DNA of 64,000 nucleotides from Adineta vaga. Its lineage: Eukaryota > Rotifera. How positions within the stretch are numbered: the first letter of the stretch is position 1; the number at the start of each line of letters is the position of its first letter. The notes under the pieces were generated by a model that worked only from the letters and a program-made list of their open reading frames with translations, was not told where the DNA came from and did not search any database. A program made the translations under genes and the position numbers. The DNA lies in assembly GCA_021613535.1 (NCBI GenBank), contig CP075496.1, positions 4,092,001-4,156,000 on the forward strand, given 5' to 3'. Positions 1 through 10,276 of this stretch are shown piece by piece.

Positions 1-902
1 CAAGTTTTCTTGAAAAACGTGATGCAGAACATGCCATTGATCGTATGGATCGTGCCGATATTGACGGGCGAGAAATTCGTGTTCAATTAGCTCGTTATAA
101 TCGAGGTGCAAGTACAAGTGGTCGCAATAAACTTCGTTCTCGTCGGTAAGATTTTGCTAACAAAAATGATAAAATTCAGAAAGAAGGCACATTTCTCTAC
201 AAATTATTCCCATTCGATTAGAATAAACAAAAAAAGAAAACAAGCTTGTTTATCTCTATTCATACGGTTGGTTTCCTGAACAAAGATCCTGCATTCAAGC
301 TATTGAGAATATAATAAAAAAAAACCTGTTGGGTTATCCCGGTGTTTTTTTATGCGGCATTTTCGATCTGACTGATGCAAACTAAACAGAGCGAGATTGC
401 AGTTATATTCCTGTTGTTTTAACAGATCAGATGTAAGATATACATGTTTCGTCAATGACATAGTTTTCTTTCTAAGCTATCAGTTTGCATATTATTTATA
501 CAAAAACAAACGGAATTTGTTTTCTGCTTATTTTCTTAATAGAAATTTTTATGAATACTTTCTTTGTAAATCTTAGATCACGTTCTGGATCGAAATCTCG
601 ACGACGTTCAAGAGATCGATCACGAAGTACTAGTGCTGACCATAATCGTAATGATCATCGACAGTAAGTTTGAAATATTGATACATCATGTTTGCTATAC
701 ACTTTCCCGGAATTTAGTTCACGTTCTCGGCCAACACGTCGATCACGATCAAGATCGCGGTAAGTGTTCTAGAAAATATTAAGAAACAAAACTAACCTAT
801 GAGATATCATTCGACTTAATTGTATCTTTTATATATTTTAGTTCTCAACGAAAGAATCATTCTGAATCTGATCAAGATGATAATCAACATGACAATAAAT
901 AG
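1..902 (+). CDS. SRSF2: SR-family splicing factor, SRSF2-like, 3' part
   Basis: Four exons are visible: 3-145, 577-663, 718-759 and 842-902; the gene runs off the left edge, so the RNP motifs are missing. The first exon encodes the end of an RRM ([13 protein letters not shown], then [12 protein letters not shown]), which closely matches the SRSF2 family. The next exons give an Arg/Ser-rich tail ([17 protein letters not shown]) and an acidic/polar end before TAG. SRSF2-type proteins bind exonic enhancers in the nucleus and recruit the spliceosome through the RS tail. Phases agree across all three introns. NXT1 starts 166 bases downstream on the same strand. Family assignment is strong; the paralogue (SRSF2 or a close relative) is inferred. 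Confidence 0.85.
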
Positions 903-1068
903 AACTCTTATTTCAAATTAATAAACAAAACCTTTGTTCTTTTTTTTTCTATAGTTACTCAACTATATACATAAATACACTAATCATTTTGGCTGATTCA
1001 TAAATAAATATAATTCCGATTTCAGATAGAAATAGTTCAAAGTTTTTTTTTCTCTCTTCTCCAAATCA

Positions 1069-1676
1069 ATGACAACAACAATAACAGCTGATCAGGTATG
1101 ATTAACATTTCTTTATGAATGTGTGTATTGTTCAATTTTGAATATTTAGCAAAAAAAATGTCGAGAAGATGCTGAAGCAGTTGAAAGTTTTTCCAAAAGA
1201 TATTATGAAATATTTGATACTCGACGACATGTAAGGAATACCTTTCTATGAAGGAAAGAAAAAGAAAGATAATTATTCTTTCACCTTTCTTTTTAGGATA
1301 TCTCAAAATTTTATCAAGCACAAGCCAAACTAATTTGGAACGGAACAGAACATGATGGACGAGATGCGATTGCAAAACATCTCGTAGCATTACCTTCTAC
1401 ACGACATCATATTTATGCTTTAGATTTCTTTCCAATGAAAGGTAAATGAATAATTTGCGAATGAATAAACTTAGCTTTTCTTATTATTTAGATTTATTTC
1501 CTGATGAAGCAACAACTTATCAGGTATTTGTGAGTGGTGCAGTTGTATATGGCACATCAGATAATCCATCAGGTCCAAAAGAAAAACGTCTATTTTCACA
1601 TATATTTGTTCTAACAGTTGATGTTGCATCATCCGTATGGGTGATTGCGAATGAATGTTTTCGTTTTCATGAATAA
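1069..1676 (+). CDS. NXT1: NTF2-related mRNA export protein NXT1/p15
   Basis: Exons 1069-1095, 1150-1230, 1297-1441 and 1492-1676 give 145 residues, close to the usual 140 of NXT1/NXT2. One NTF2-like domain spans nearly the whole protein. Recognisable pieces are the N-terminal helix (AEAVESFSKRYYEIFD), the strand with FYQAQAKLIWNG, then GRDAIAKHL, and the final strands SHIFVLTVD and WVIANECFRF. The family forms a heterodimer with NXF1/TAP and carries mRNA through nuclear pores. The start is the first ATG in frame; a pyrimidine stretch ending TTTCAG lies 44 bases upstream and could be a cis or trans splice acceptor. The gene sits directly behind an SR protein gene on the same strand. Confidence 0.93.
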
Positions 1677-1780
1677 ACTGAAAAGAGATTTGTTATATCT
1701 ATTGTTGCTCGCTGTTTTTTTTATTAAACAAAAATAAAAATAATTATACAAAAAAAAAACAGATAGGGAAATTAGTCATC

Positions 1781-3393
1781 CTATATAGAAAGTAATTCAT
1801 TTATATCACTTTTTATTTCGTCAGGATCTTTGAATACTGTCCAACGTTCTTTTGGTACATCTTCAAATGCTTTCTTATATCGTTCTTCGCATGTTGGCAA
1901 ACATGTAGGTGTATGACAAACATCACGAATAAATATATGAACAATTGCTTTGGGATATTTTGTATATAATTTGGAATAAATTTCTGGATCAAGCTCACCT
2001 AAAATCCGAAATTTTTTTACTCCAATGAAATTATTTCACACGAAAAAACAAACCTGAATCACCCACACAAATATATTTTCTTAATGGGTATGAATCGAGA
2101 ATTTTTGAGATTGTTTCTATTTTATACGTATCAGTTGGATTAAAAAATTCCAAGCTCCATGAAAATTTTCTTAAATTCACTGTGCCCATTGGAAATTTAT
2201 ATTTTTCAAAAAAACAACGAAGTGCAGGATATCTGAAACAATTTTCTTCCAACATCTCTACTCTAGTTTCTCAATAATGTTTACTTACAATTGCCATGGA
2301 CTCGCGCTAACATAGTGAAATTGACATTTCTGTTCGTACCATTTCTGATAAAGTTCACTCATACCTTTAACTGGTTTGAAATAGCTATAAAATGTATGTT
2401 TTAATAGTAATCGTTTACTAAGTACATTCGATATTTTCACAGTATCATCAATATCTGATATAATACTAGTACCATGTTGATGAAGAACATAAACTGTACA
2501 ATTAAATGTTTTACAATCCTCTGAATCATTCCGTTCAACTTGTTCATCTTTGTTTTCGGCTAATTCTTTAGCAGGATTAATTTGAATTTGATATTCAAAT
2601 TTTCTATCTTCACAATCAGAATGTGTTTCTGAACAGAGTAATTTGATTTCTTTATCAGCAAATTCAAGGCGTTCTTCGATAAAACCACTTTCATCTGATG
2701 GTTTAAGAAGATGTTCAACACCATTAATAATCGATTTTGTTGCAATTTTAACTGGATTTCCAGCAAAAAATAAACCTAAACGACCGGGATTTTCCTCTGG
2801 TATACCAAGTTCATCGCCTAGAAGAAAACAAATGATACGATATTTATAGATTAATATGAAATGTTTGTTATGAGCAATTACGAACGTAAAGCATCTTCAT
2901 ACATATCATCATCATCGGAACCACTTTCACCATCATCTTTTTTTGCTTGATGATTTTCTTCATGAACAGTAGCTGCTGTTTGTTTTTTGTCTTTATCCAC
3001 TGTTGTGTTTGCTGATTCTGGTGCTTTGTTCATTGCATGTTCCTTTTCATTAAAGACACTTTTTTTCTTTTTATCGTCTTTAGGAATTGAATCAGTGGAT
3101 TCTTTGACTTCTTTCTCATTTGTTTTCTTTTGTTCATCTTCTTGTTTATCACCTCCACCTAAGAAACTTGGCAACGATGGTAGATAACTTGATAATGATT
3201 TTGGTTGAAATGGTAAATAAACCCATGCTTTAATATGCACTAACCAAGCATGTTTATGTGCATCAAATATTGCTAATGTTGGAAATGGTACAATGAGTTC
3301 TTCATCAGCATAAACATGATCAGACGACCATTGTGCTATATAATCTTTAGCAGATGCAAGTGCAGTAACATATTTTCGTATGTAGGATGTCAT
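1781..3393 (-). CDS. APP1-type (DUF2183) phosphatidate phosphatase-like protein
   Basis: Exons in transcription order are 3393-2886, 2817-2289, 2232-2054 and 1998-1781, giving 477 residues. The N-terminal part has a beta-rich segment (AWLVHIKAWVYLPF) followed by a long Lys/Glu/Ser-rich linker with an acidic end. The C-terminal half holds a HAD-like catalytic core: ISDIDDTVK supplies the DxDxT nucleophile motif, then YVSASPWQLYP, FFEKYKFPMG and CVGDSGELDPEIY. These match the APP1 catalytic domain, which in yeast dephosphorylates phosphatidate at membranes and actin patches. The domain call is firm; substrate is inferred. An ATG at 3543 is in frame but reads through low-complexity sequence, so I chose 3393. 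The first intron has a GTTCGT donor. Confidence 0.85.
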
Positions 3394-5712
3394 CGAGTAT
3401 AAAGCGACATAGAAAAATACGTTTATATTATAATTTGTTAGCAGTACGATGAAGTAGGAAAGAAAAAAAAACGACACCCTCGATTGTGCGTAATATTTTT
3501 TTCTTTCTTTCTCTACACATTCATTCCTTGCGCATGCAGCCAACGGCGAATATCAGTATTTTGTAGTTAGAACAAAAAGAGCAGAGGGAGAGAGTAGACT
3601 ACTTGTTTTATATTTATGTCAATGATTAGCTACAACAAAAAACAAAAGCGATCAAATAAAATGTCAGAAAATCAATTTAAAATAGAATACAAATTGATTG
3701 ATATATGAATGAGATAGATAGATATGAGAACTCAACCATGTTTTATAATTAGATTATGCTAAATGAAAATCAAGTTTCATCATAATATTGTTCTGATCAG
3801 AAATCTGAATTTCTCCACAACCAAGTCTTCCTATTTAGTTTGTGATTTTTTTCTAGAAAAATGCCAAGCACTCGCCTGTATCGTCGATGATTTCATAGCT
3901 TAAGATCTAGTATTTCAATCGTTACTATTAAATTTTAACATTTTATGAAAAACTATCATTATCGTTACTTGTGCGAATGATTTTGTAATCAATTTTGTAT
4001 CTCTTGTGATATATATGAGAAGCACGGTATTTGAAACACATTTAGTTTACATTCACTGCGAAAGGACTCAATCCTGTAACATTTCATTTAAAAGTAAAAT
4101 TCTTGATCATGTTTCTCTGAATATGTTCGTTTACGACTATGTTGTTTTTTACCTGAGTATGATGTTGATTAATCTACTTTTCAATAACTAATAATCAAAC
4201 TATATCATCGATTATTTACAATGACTGATTTAACTCTATGATTATCGTCGATAATTATTGTAATATGTGAATAATTTAGTTTCAATGAATTATCTAGATA
4301 CGAAAAGCGTAAAACAAGATTTAAACAATTCTGTTTTCAAAGGTTTTTCTAATCAATCACAATGTATATTATTACATTTTGTCAAAATACCGAAGCTGAA
4401 TAGATATTCCTTCAATGGATCAGTAAATGATGTGACGAACAAGATTCGAATAAATCTATATTTGAAACAATTCGTGATTTTATTCATTCTTTAAAAAATA
4501 ATATCATTCTCATGGAAGAACATGTAAATAAGGTTGGCAAACGGGAACAACGATTCAAACTGAAAGAGGTGCACTGTACACTACAACAACATCTGTTGTA
4601 ACAATTATTCGAGAACTTTCCTTTTAGGTGAGCACAAGAGTTACCTCATTTTTATATATCAAGTAATATCAAATTGCTTTTCTTCAGCACTGACAATGGT
4701 TTCGTTTCACTTTTTATTTGAAATTTCTGCTTTTGCAATAACAGGCTGAAAGTAAAAATGACAGTGTTGTCACATGTCATAATCAGAAGTTCAGAAAGAT
4801 TTTTGCCAGTTGATTTTTATCGGTTAAAATGATTCTTCTTGCTCTCAATTGAATCATTTATTCATTCAAACTAACATGTCAATGCTTTTCTTTTTCCTCC
4901 TTTTGCCGAAGCTTTCACCAGTTTCTATTCCTACGTACGATCTGAATAAATGATCACGAATTATATCAAAAAGATATCTTTTATCATAATTTGTTTAAAT
5001 AAGTTTTATGAATCCAGTACTATATCAACTCTTACAAATGATATTCTACTTTGTTATTCCATATCCATAGAGTCTAGATCTCAGTATGTTCTCACATAAT
5101 CCTAACTTATGATTTGTTTTTTATGTAGAACTAGATGAATGCTCACATATTAACGTGTAAAAGGCTGACCTTGTTATTATGAAAATATACGTAAGCAATT
5201 TTAATATAATACTTCGAGTTATTTACATGTGTGCATTTTCAACGCAAAACTCCAATATCATGATAGATCATTGAGATATTAAAAGATTATATATTTCTTT
5301 GTTTTTGGTAATGATTCATTCCGAGGCAAATATATATTTCACAATCAATGCTAAATAGCATCATTGTATTCGGATGAATCATATATCTCAAGGAGTAAAA
5401 AATATCTTTATCTTCATTATAGCAATACCTAGCTCGAGAAATATCCTACCAATCAACGTTGTTTGTTGATTTCATTCGTTTAAAGAAAATGATTCATTTA
5501 TTTTCTTATCACTGAATACTTTTTTCTTTTTAACTAAGTACATGAACATAATACGATATCATTGCTATATACATGTTTGCTTTCCTTTCTGCACATGAGT
5601 CAAACACATACATTCACAAAAGAATAAATATTGACAAGAAGAGAAAATATAAAAACAAGACCATTAAACATTTTTCTTCATTTCTCCTTCTTCTACTCTT
5701 CTGACGCGATAC
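3394..5712. other. Intergenic stretch, no gene seen
   Basis: This lies between the divergently transcribed APP1-like gene and the serpin. It is AT-rich with only short ORFs that lack family motifs and coding-like context. Both genes must have their promoters here. Confidence 0.6.
5648..5653 (+). promoter_or_regulatory. TATA-like element upstream of the serpin
   Basis: TATAAA lies 60 bases before the serpin ATG and is followed by a pyrimidine-rich stretch about 25-35 bases downstream that would suit an initiator. Position is the only evidence. Confidence 0.4.
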
Positions 5713-7917
5713 ATGGCTTCATCATCATCATCATCCACCGCAGTTGGTTTCGAATACTTTGGACAAAAACTTTATTCGATTGTTAGTAACAATCAAAATA
5801 ATCAAAATGTATTTCTATCACCAGCAAGTATTGCTCTTGCTATGTCTATGTGTACGGTTGGTGCTCGAAAAGAAACATTGAATCAAATGTTACACGCACT
5901 CGAAGTATCAACAACAGCTGAATTAACTAAAACAGCTGAACAAGTAATGCGTGTTTTTACAATAGCTGATCAAGATAAACAAGTACAATTGAAATTAGCT
6001 AATCGTCTCTATGCACAAAAAGCATATAAACTTCAAGAAGATTATTTACAACTTGTTCAAAATTCATTTTCAGCTGATATTAAATTAGCTGATTTTGCTA
6101 ATGAAAGTGCTCAAGTTGTTCAAACGATCAATGTATGGGTAGAAGAACAAACAAATAAATTAATTAAAAATTTACTTTCGCCAAATGATGTTAACAGAGA
6201 CACACGATTGATTATAATTAATTGTATCTATTTCAAAGTAAATTTTTGACTTCGCTTTTTATTCGATTAAAATTCTTGTATATTGAAACTGTGTAGGGTA
6301 CATGGATCAAACAATTCGATGAAAATTCTACAGATGAACAAGCTGATTTCCATGAAGCTAATGGAAAAGTTTCTAAAGTTAAATTAATGTATAAGAAAGA
6401 GAAATATGCTTATGTGGAAAATAGCAAGTTACATGTTCAAGTTGCACATCTTCCATATAAAAGTGATAGTCCAGATGTTCAATTTGTATTTACAGTTATT
6501 TTACCAAATCAAGATGTTTCTTTATCTGATGTGGAAAAACAATTAACATCAAAACCAGAACTATTACAATCATTATTGGATCATCGAGAAGCAACAACAC
6601 AAGAACTTTTATTATATCTTCCGAAATTTAAAATGGAAGCTTCATTTACATTAAATGATGTACTTCAACAACTTGGTATGCGAAATGCGTTTGATCCTAG
6701 TAGCGCTGATTTTACTGGTATTGTTAGTAAAGAAGATGATGCTGCTGGCCTTTATATTAGCAAAGTAGATTATTTATTGATAATGAAAAAGGTTATTGAA
6801 TATAAAATTTCAGGTCATTCATAAAGCATTCATCGATGTTAACGAACAAGGTAAGCATATTGAATCAATATGATAGAGAAAAGTTAGGATTTGTTCATAT
6901 TTACAACTGAATTGTAAAGGTTCTGAAGCTGCAGCAACAGCACTAGTAAAAAAGGCATGACGTGCGTGTAAATCGACGGCAAAAAATGATCCTATTGAAT
7001 TCAAAGCAAATCGACCATTTTTGTTTTGTATTCAAGAAAAACAACAAAATATCTTGATATTCATTGGCAAATTTTGCTAAATGACAAAGAATAGATAATA
7101 AATGTTGAGTTTTTAAATCTTTCTTTATTTTCCAAGGAACTCGAGCAGCAGCTGCTACTGTTGTAAGCTGTAAAAGAAAACGTCGCACGTTATCAAAGAC
7201 CGGACCAATTGAATTTAAGATCGATCGTCCGTTTCTATTTCTGATTCGAGAATATCATCAGAATATCATTTTATTTTCCGGAAGATTTCTAACTCCTACA
7301 AATGCTTAATATTCTTTTCATAATTGAAAAATGATGATAATAAAATTTCTTTCGATCATTAATCACTTATAATTTCTTTGCATCTAGTATGAATACGATA
7401 TTGAAAACATCCCTATAAATTGCTTTTCAATTTCTACTTCGAACAGGTTCAGAAGCTGCTGCTGCTACAGCTGTTATTATGATGAGAAAAAGCTGTATAG
7501 TCCGTCGAAATCCTGACCCAATCATTTTCAAAGCCGACCGACCATTTTTATTCTATATACGCGAGACTCGACAAAATCTCACTCTATTTAATGGCAAATT
7601 TTTAACATGTCCAAAATAAACATTTTCGTACGAACATTTTTCAATCTCTACACTAACCATTATCAAATAAAAATATAGAATTTTTCATCAAGATTCGAGA
7701 ATCAATTATTTTCATTTTTTTTCCATTTTCTCGTTTAGGATCAGAAGCAGCAGCAGCTACTGCAGTGATTATGACACGTTGTTGTGCATCATTTTCGCCT
7801 AAACCACCTCCTATTGAATTTAAAGCTGATCGACCATTTTTATTCTTCATTCGTGAAAATAAACGAAATATCAATTTATTCACTGGAAAATTTGCTTCTC
7901 CACCAGCAACAGCATAA
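5713..7917 (+). CDS. Intracellular (clade B-like) serpin with alternative reactive-loop exons
   Basis: The common body is exons 5713-6237, 6297-6764 and the 37-base exon 6814-6850, followed by one of four phase-1 terminal cassettes at 6920, 7137, 7447 or 7739. With the last cassette the protein is 402 residues, normal for a serpin. There is no signal peptide. [15 protein letters not shown] near the N-terminus, INCIYFKGTWIKQF in the breach region, and [16 protein letters not shown] leading into the hinge are all typical. The hinge [10 protein letters not shown] predicts an inhibitory serpin that inserts its loop into sheet A. The cassettes set the bait residues and thereby protease choice, while the body stays constant. 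Similar architecture is known for Manduca serpin-1 and Drosophila Spn4. Which cassettes are actually spliced cannot be told from sequence. Confidence 0.96.
6920..7080 (+). pseudogene. Serpin loop cassette A, interrupted by in-frame TGA
   Basis: A splice acceptor at 6918-6919 opens a phase-1 exon: hinge [13 protein letters not shown], then TGA at 6958-6960. Reading continues in the same frame through [24 protein letters not shown] and IFIGKFC to TAA at 7078-7080. By position the TGA replaces the Arg found at the same place in cassettes C and D; a single C to T change from CGA would explain it. AATAAA follows at 7097. Splicing to A would give a protein lacking the C-terminal strands. It is either a dead cassette or a poison exon; the sequence cannot decide. 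Confidence 0.8.
7137..7309 (+). CDS. Serpin loop cassette B (polybasic bait)
   Basis: This terminal exon follows a pyrimidine-rich acceptor ending CCAAG. It reads [10 protein letters not shown], then [13 protein letters not shown], then [16 protein letters not shown] and [13 protein letters not shown] to TAA. The usual hinge Glu is Arg here. The loop carries five basic residues in a row, so proteases that cut after basic clusters, such as proprotein convertases, are plausible targets (inference). It is one residue shorter than A, C and D. AATAAA lies at 7339-7344. Confidence 0.88.
7447..7619 (+). CDS. Serpin loop cassette C (Arg-Lys-Ser bait)
   Basis: The acceptor is CGAACAG at 7440-7446. 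The exon reads [19 protein letters not shown], then [17 protein letters not shown] and [13 protein letters not shown] to TAA. The Arg-Lys-Ser stretch falls at the expected scissile bond, so a trypsin-like target is expected. The IMMR stretch resembles SERPINB6 loops. An AATAAA overlaps the stop codon and another lies at 7666-7671. Confidence 0.9.
7739..7917 (+). CDS. Serpin loop cassette D (Arg-Cys-Cys bait)
   Basis: The acceptor TCGTTTAG ends at 7738. The exon reads [19 protein letters not shown], then [17 protein letters not shown] and [15 protein letters not shown], ending in two consecutive TAA codons. Arg followed by Cys-Cys at the scissile region resembles SERPINB6 (Arg-Cys) and clade B serpins with paired cysteines. 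AATAAA is at 7973-7978. This is the last cassette; nothing like a fifth appears before 8095. Confidence 0.92.
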
Positions 7918-8094
7918 TAAAACATATTTCGAACTTTTGACTGCTATTCCTCCTAAGATATAACTTTTAGAAATAAATACTAGAATACATACATTCTTCA
8001 CATTCAGATTTCAATATCAAAAGTCACTATCAACAATTCGCTAAGCTCTTAACCGAATTACATAAGACAGATTTGATTAAGAATGGCATCAAAC

Positions 8095-8418
8095 TTATTC
8101 GAGAATAATATTTGTATTTCGATCAGCAAGATGATTTGTATGATTCAAAATAATATTTAAAATTACAACAAGAACAATGACAACAAGAAGAAGAATTCCA
8201 ATAGCAATATACTTCAATTTATTCAATGTTTCATTTCGTTGCATATCTTTTCGATAATCCATCACACCAATTCCGAAAGCTTGATTCTTATGTAATAATA
8301 AATCACTTCGATCTAAAAGAATATTTAATTGTTCATTTCGTTCGAGACTCGAATTAATTGCTGTTTGAAGTTGTTGTTCAGTTTGATTAGCTAATTCATG
8401 TAATTTCTTCAATTCCAT
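8095..8418 (-). CDS. Brevin-type R-SNARE (VAMP-like)
   Basis: A single-exon ORF of 107 residues starts with ATG and encodes a SNARE motif (residues about 5-60) and one C-terminal membrane anchor (about 70-92, very rich in Ile, Leu and Val). SLERNEQLNILLDRSDLL aligns with the VAMP core and places Arg at the zero layer, hence R-SNARE. Such proteins sit on vesicles and pair with Qa, Qb and Qc SNAREs to drive fusion. The length suits VAMP4/8-type brevins; no longin domain could be found upstream, though the reading frame stays open for some codons before the ATG. It converges on the serpin with about 180 bases between stop codons. Exact VAMP class is uncertain. Confidence 0.78.
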   Translation of the reverse strand: MELKKLHELANQTEQQLQTAINSSLERNEQLNILLDRSDLLLHKNQAFGIGVMDYRKDMQRNETLNKLKYIAIGILLLVVIVLVVILNIILNHTNHLADRNTNIILE

Positions 8419-9396
8419 ATCACTTAATTCGCTTTTGAAGATACAAGTGATGAATTCATATTTAACGCAATCGGTTTATCATCCATTATTAACATATTCA
8501 ATAAGGTAAAAAGACTTAACAATTCCGAAAGTTGTCTTTCAATAAACAAATATGTTCGAAATGTAATTCTATGAAAAAAACAATCCATTCGTAGTTCAAA
8601 AAAAAACAAAATTAACAAAATAAATGAGCGCTATTTCAACAATAAAAGAATTCGGTATATGCAATTAACAATGTCGGAGAGTTTGTACATGAGAATCTGA
8701 TTAGTTTCTTTCTATATGGTTATTATTATGCATGACAAATTAATATGAACGATAACTAAACGATATTTTAATCGAAAATAGTTTGTTATATTCCACTTTG
8801 TTATTGAATATTTCTATTCAATTATATTTAAAGATTGACTTTAATATATAATATAATAAAACGCGACATGTTTCGTATGAAATTTCTCTTGAGACTTTTT
8901 TGTTCTCACAACATAAAGCCCGATTTGTTTTTATTCACATTATCAACTGACATTAGACGAAAGAGAATAAGAATTCAGCATAAACTAAAGAAAAAAAGAA
9001 CGAGAAAAAAATATGGGCAAGACAACGGTTCTGTTTATCGAGGTGCGTATCTGATGTAGTAAACAGAAGATGAAAGAAAGAAAACAAAATTTTACAATCA
9101 TTCACTTGTTTTTTTTCTCCCTTCTAAGTGTGTTTATTAATTACGTGCGTGTGTATTAACCAAAATGATAACAACATCAAGAAAAAGACGAGTAATGTAA
9201 AAAGTAATACATATAATTATAAACACCACATCGACGATGCACATGTGTTAGAGAAAGATACGTTTTAGTCAAAACAAAAAAGAACAACGACAATATCGAC
9301 AGAACAAAACATTGGGTGAAGAACAATATTATCAGAAGAAAAAGAGAATAACTTTTTAGAGGTCGCAGTGATTAAAGTCTTTATTGGACTAATTCG
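8419..9396. other. Intergenic stretch, no gene seen
   Basis: This lies between the divergent R-SNARE and PEX11-like genes. Short ORFs occur but lack recognisable motifs. Upstream SNARE exons could not be supported. Confidence 0.55.
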
Positions 9397-10276
9397 ATGT
9401 CAGCTTTAGTACATCAAACGGTAGATGTTCTCAGCTCTTATGAAGGCCGCGATGCTGCTATAACATTTACACTGTATTTTTGTTGTTTATTAAGTGGATT
9501 TCATCCACGAAAATCTACTTGGCATCGATCTTTACAACGAATATACAAACGTCTAGAAGATTGTCGTGTTGTCTTACGTCTTTACGATGATTTAGGAATA
9601 CTGCGAGATTTTTTTACTTATGAATTAAGACCTGGAGTATGAATTCAATTCATATTGTTTATCTTGATCTCAAAATGTTTTATTTCTAGGAGCGAAATCA
9701 AATTGTTCGAATTCTAAAATGTCTCCATTATATTTCATGGCTTTGCTATTATCCAGCTGAGCATATAAGTTGGCTTGGAGAAATGAAAATGTTGAATATC
9801 GATGGTAAATTATGGGAATTTTATACGAATTTTTTCTGGTCAACGGCACTATTAACATCTGCTCTTTGGTAAGAAAGAAATTTTATTTTCTTCTTTATTA
9901 ATTGTTTTATATGATTAAATTTCGATTTCTCATAGGAATGCTTATGTCGTTTTACAATATAGAAGTCAAAAGAATTATACAAAGGAAAAAGAAGAAGAAG
10001 AGTAAGTTTAAATTATTGATTTTTCTATAAAATATACTTGTTTTTGCTTACAAATAATAATTCAATAGAAAGAAATCATTTATTCCATGGACTGCTGCTC
10101 GAAATGCAATGTTAGCAACTGTTCGAGATGGTACTGAATTTATAGTTGCTGTTAATTGTTTACCACGAGGTTTTCTTTGGTCATCAACATTAACATTTAT
10201 TCGAGTAGGCATGTTTGGTACTTGTTCTGCTTTCTTACGTCTATATGCACTTTTCAAATTTGAAGATAATCATTAA
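9397..10276 (+). CDS. PEX11G: Peroxisomal membrane protein 11-gamma-like
   Basis: Exons 9397-9636, 9690-9868, 9936-10001 and 10069-10276 give 230 residues, close to PEX11G (about 240). The N-terminal amphipathic region begins with LSSYEGRDAAITFTLYFCC, followed by DCRVVLRLYDDLGILRDF, CYYPAEHISWLGE and NCLPRGFLWS. These order and motifs match the PEX11C/gamma family, which promotes peroxisome elongation and fission. A hydrophobic segment after the Leu-Pro-Arg-Gly motif likely spans or dips into the membrane. All three introns are about 50-70 bases and keep the frame. Assignment to gamma rather than alpha/beta rests on these motifs and length. Confidence 0.87.

Noticed and set aside
2878-3543. 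Longer N-terminus of the APP1-like protein from the ATG at 3543
   Set aside because: The extra residues are low complexity and read through pyrimidine-rich sequence typical of a 5' UTR.
6940-7188. Minus-strand ORFs over the serpin cassettes
   Set aside because: They are shadows of the cassette reading frames on the other strand.
8424-8618. Minus-strand ORF upstream of the R-SNARE as a longin domain
   Set aside because: A short MNSS segment resembles a longin end, but the frame does not connect and the rest lacks longin features.
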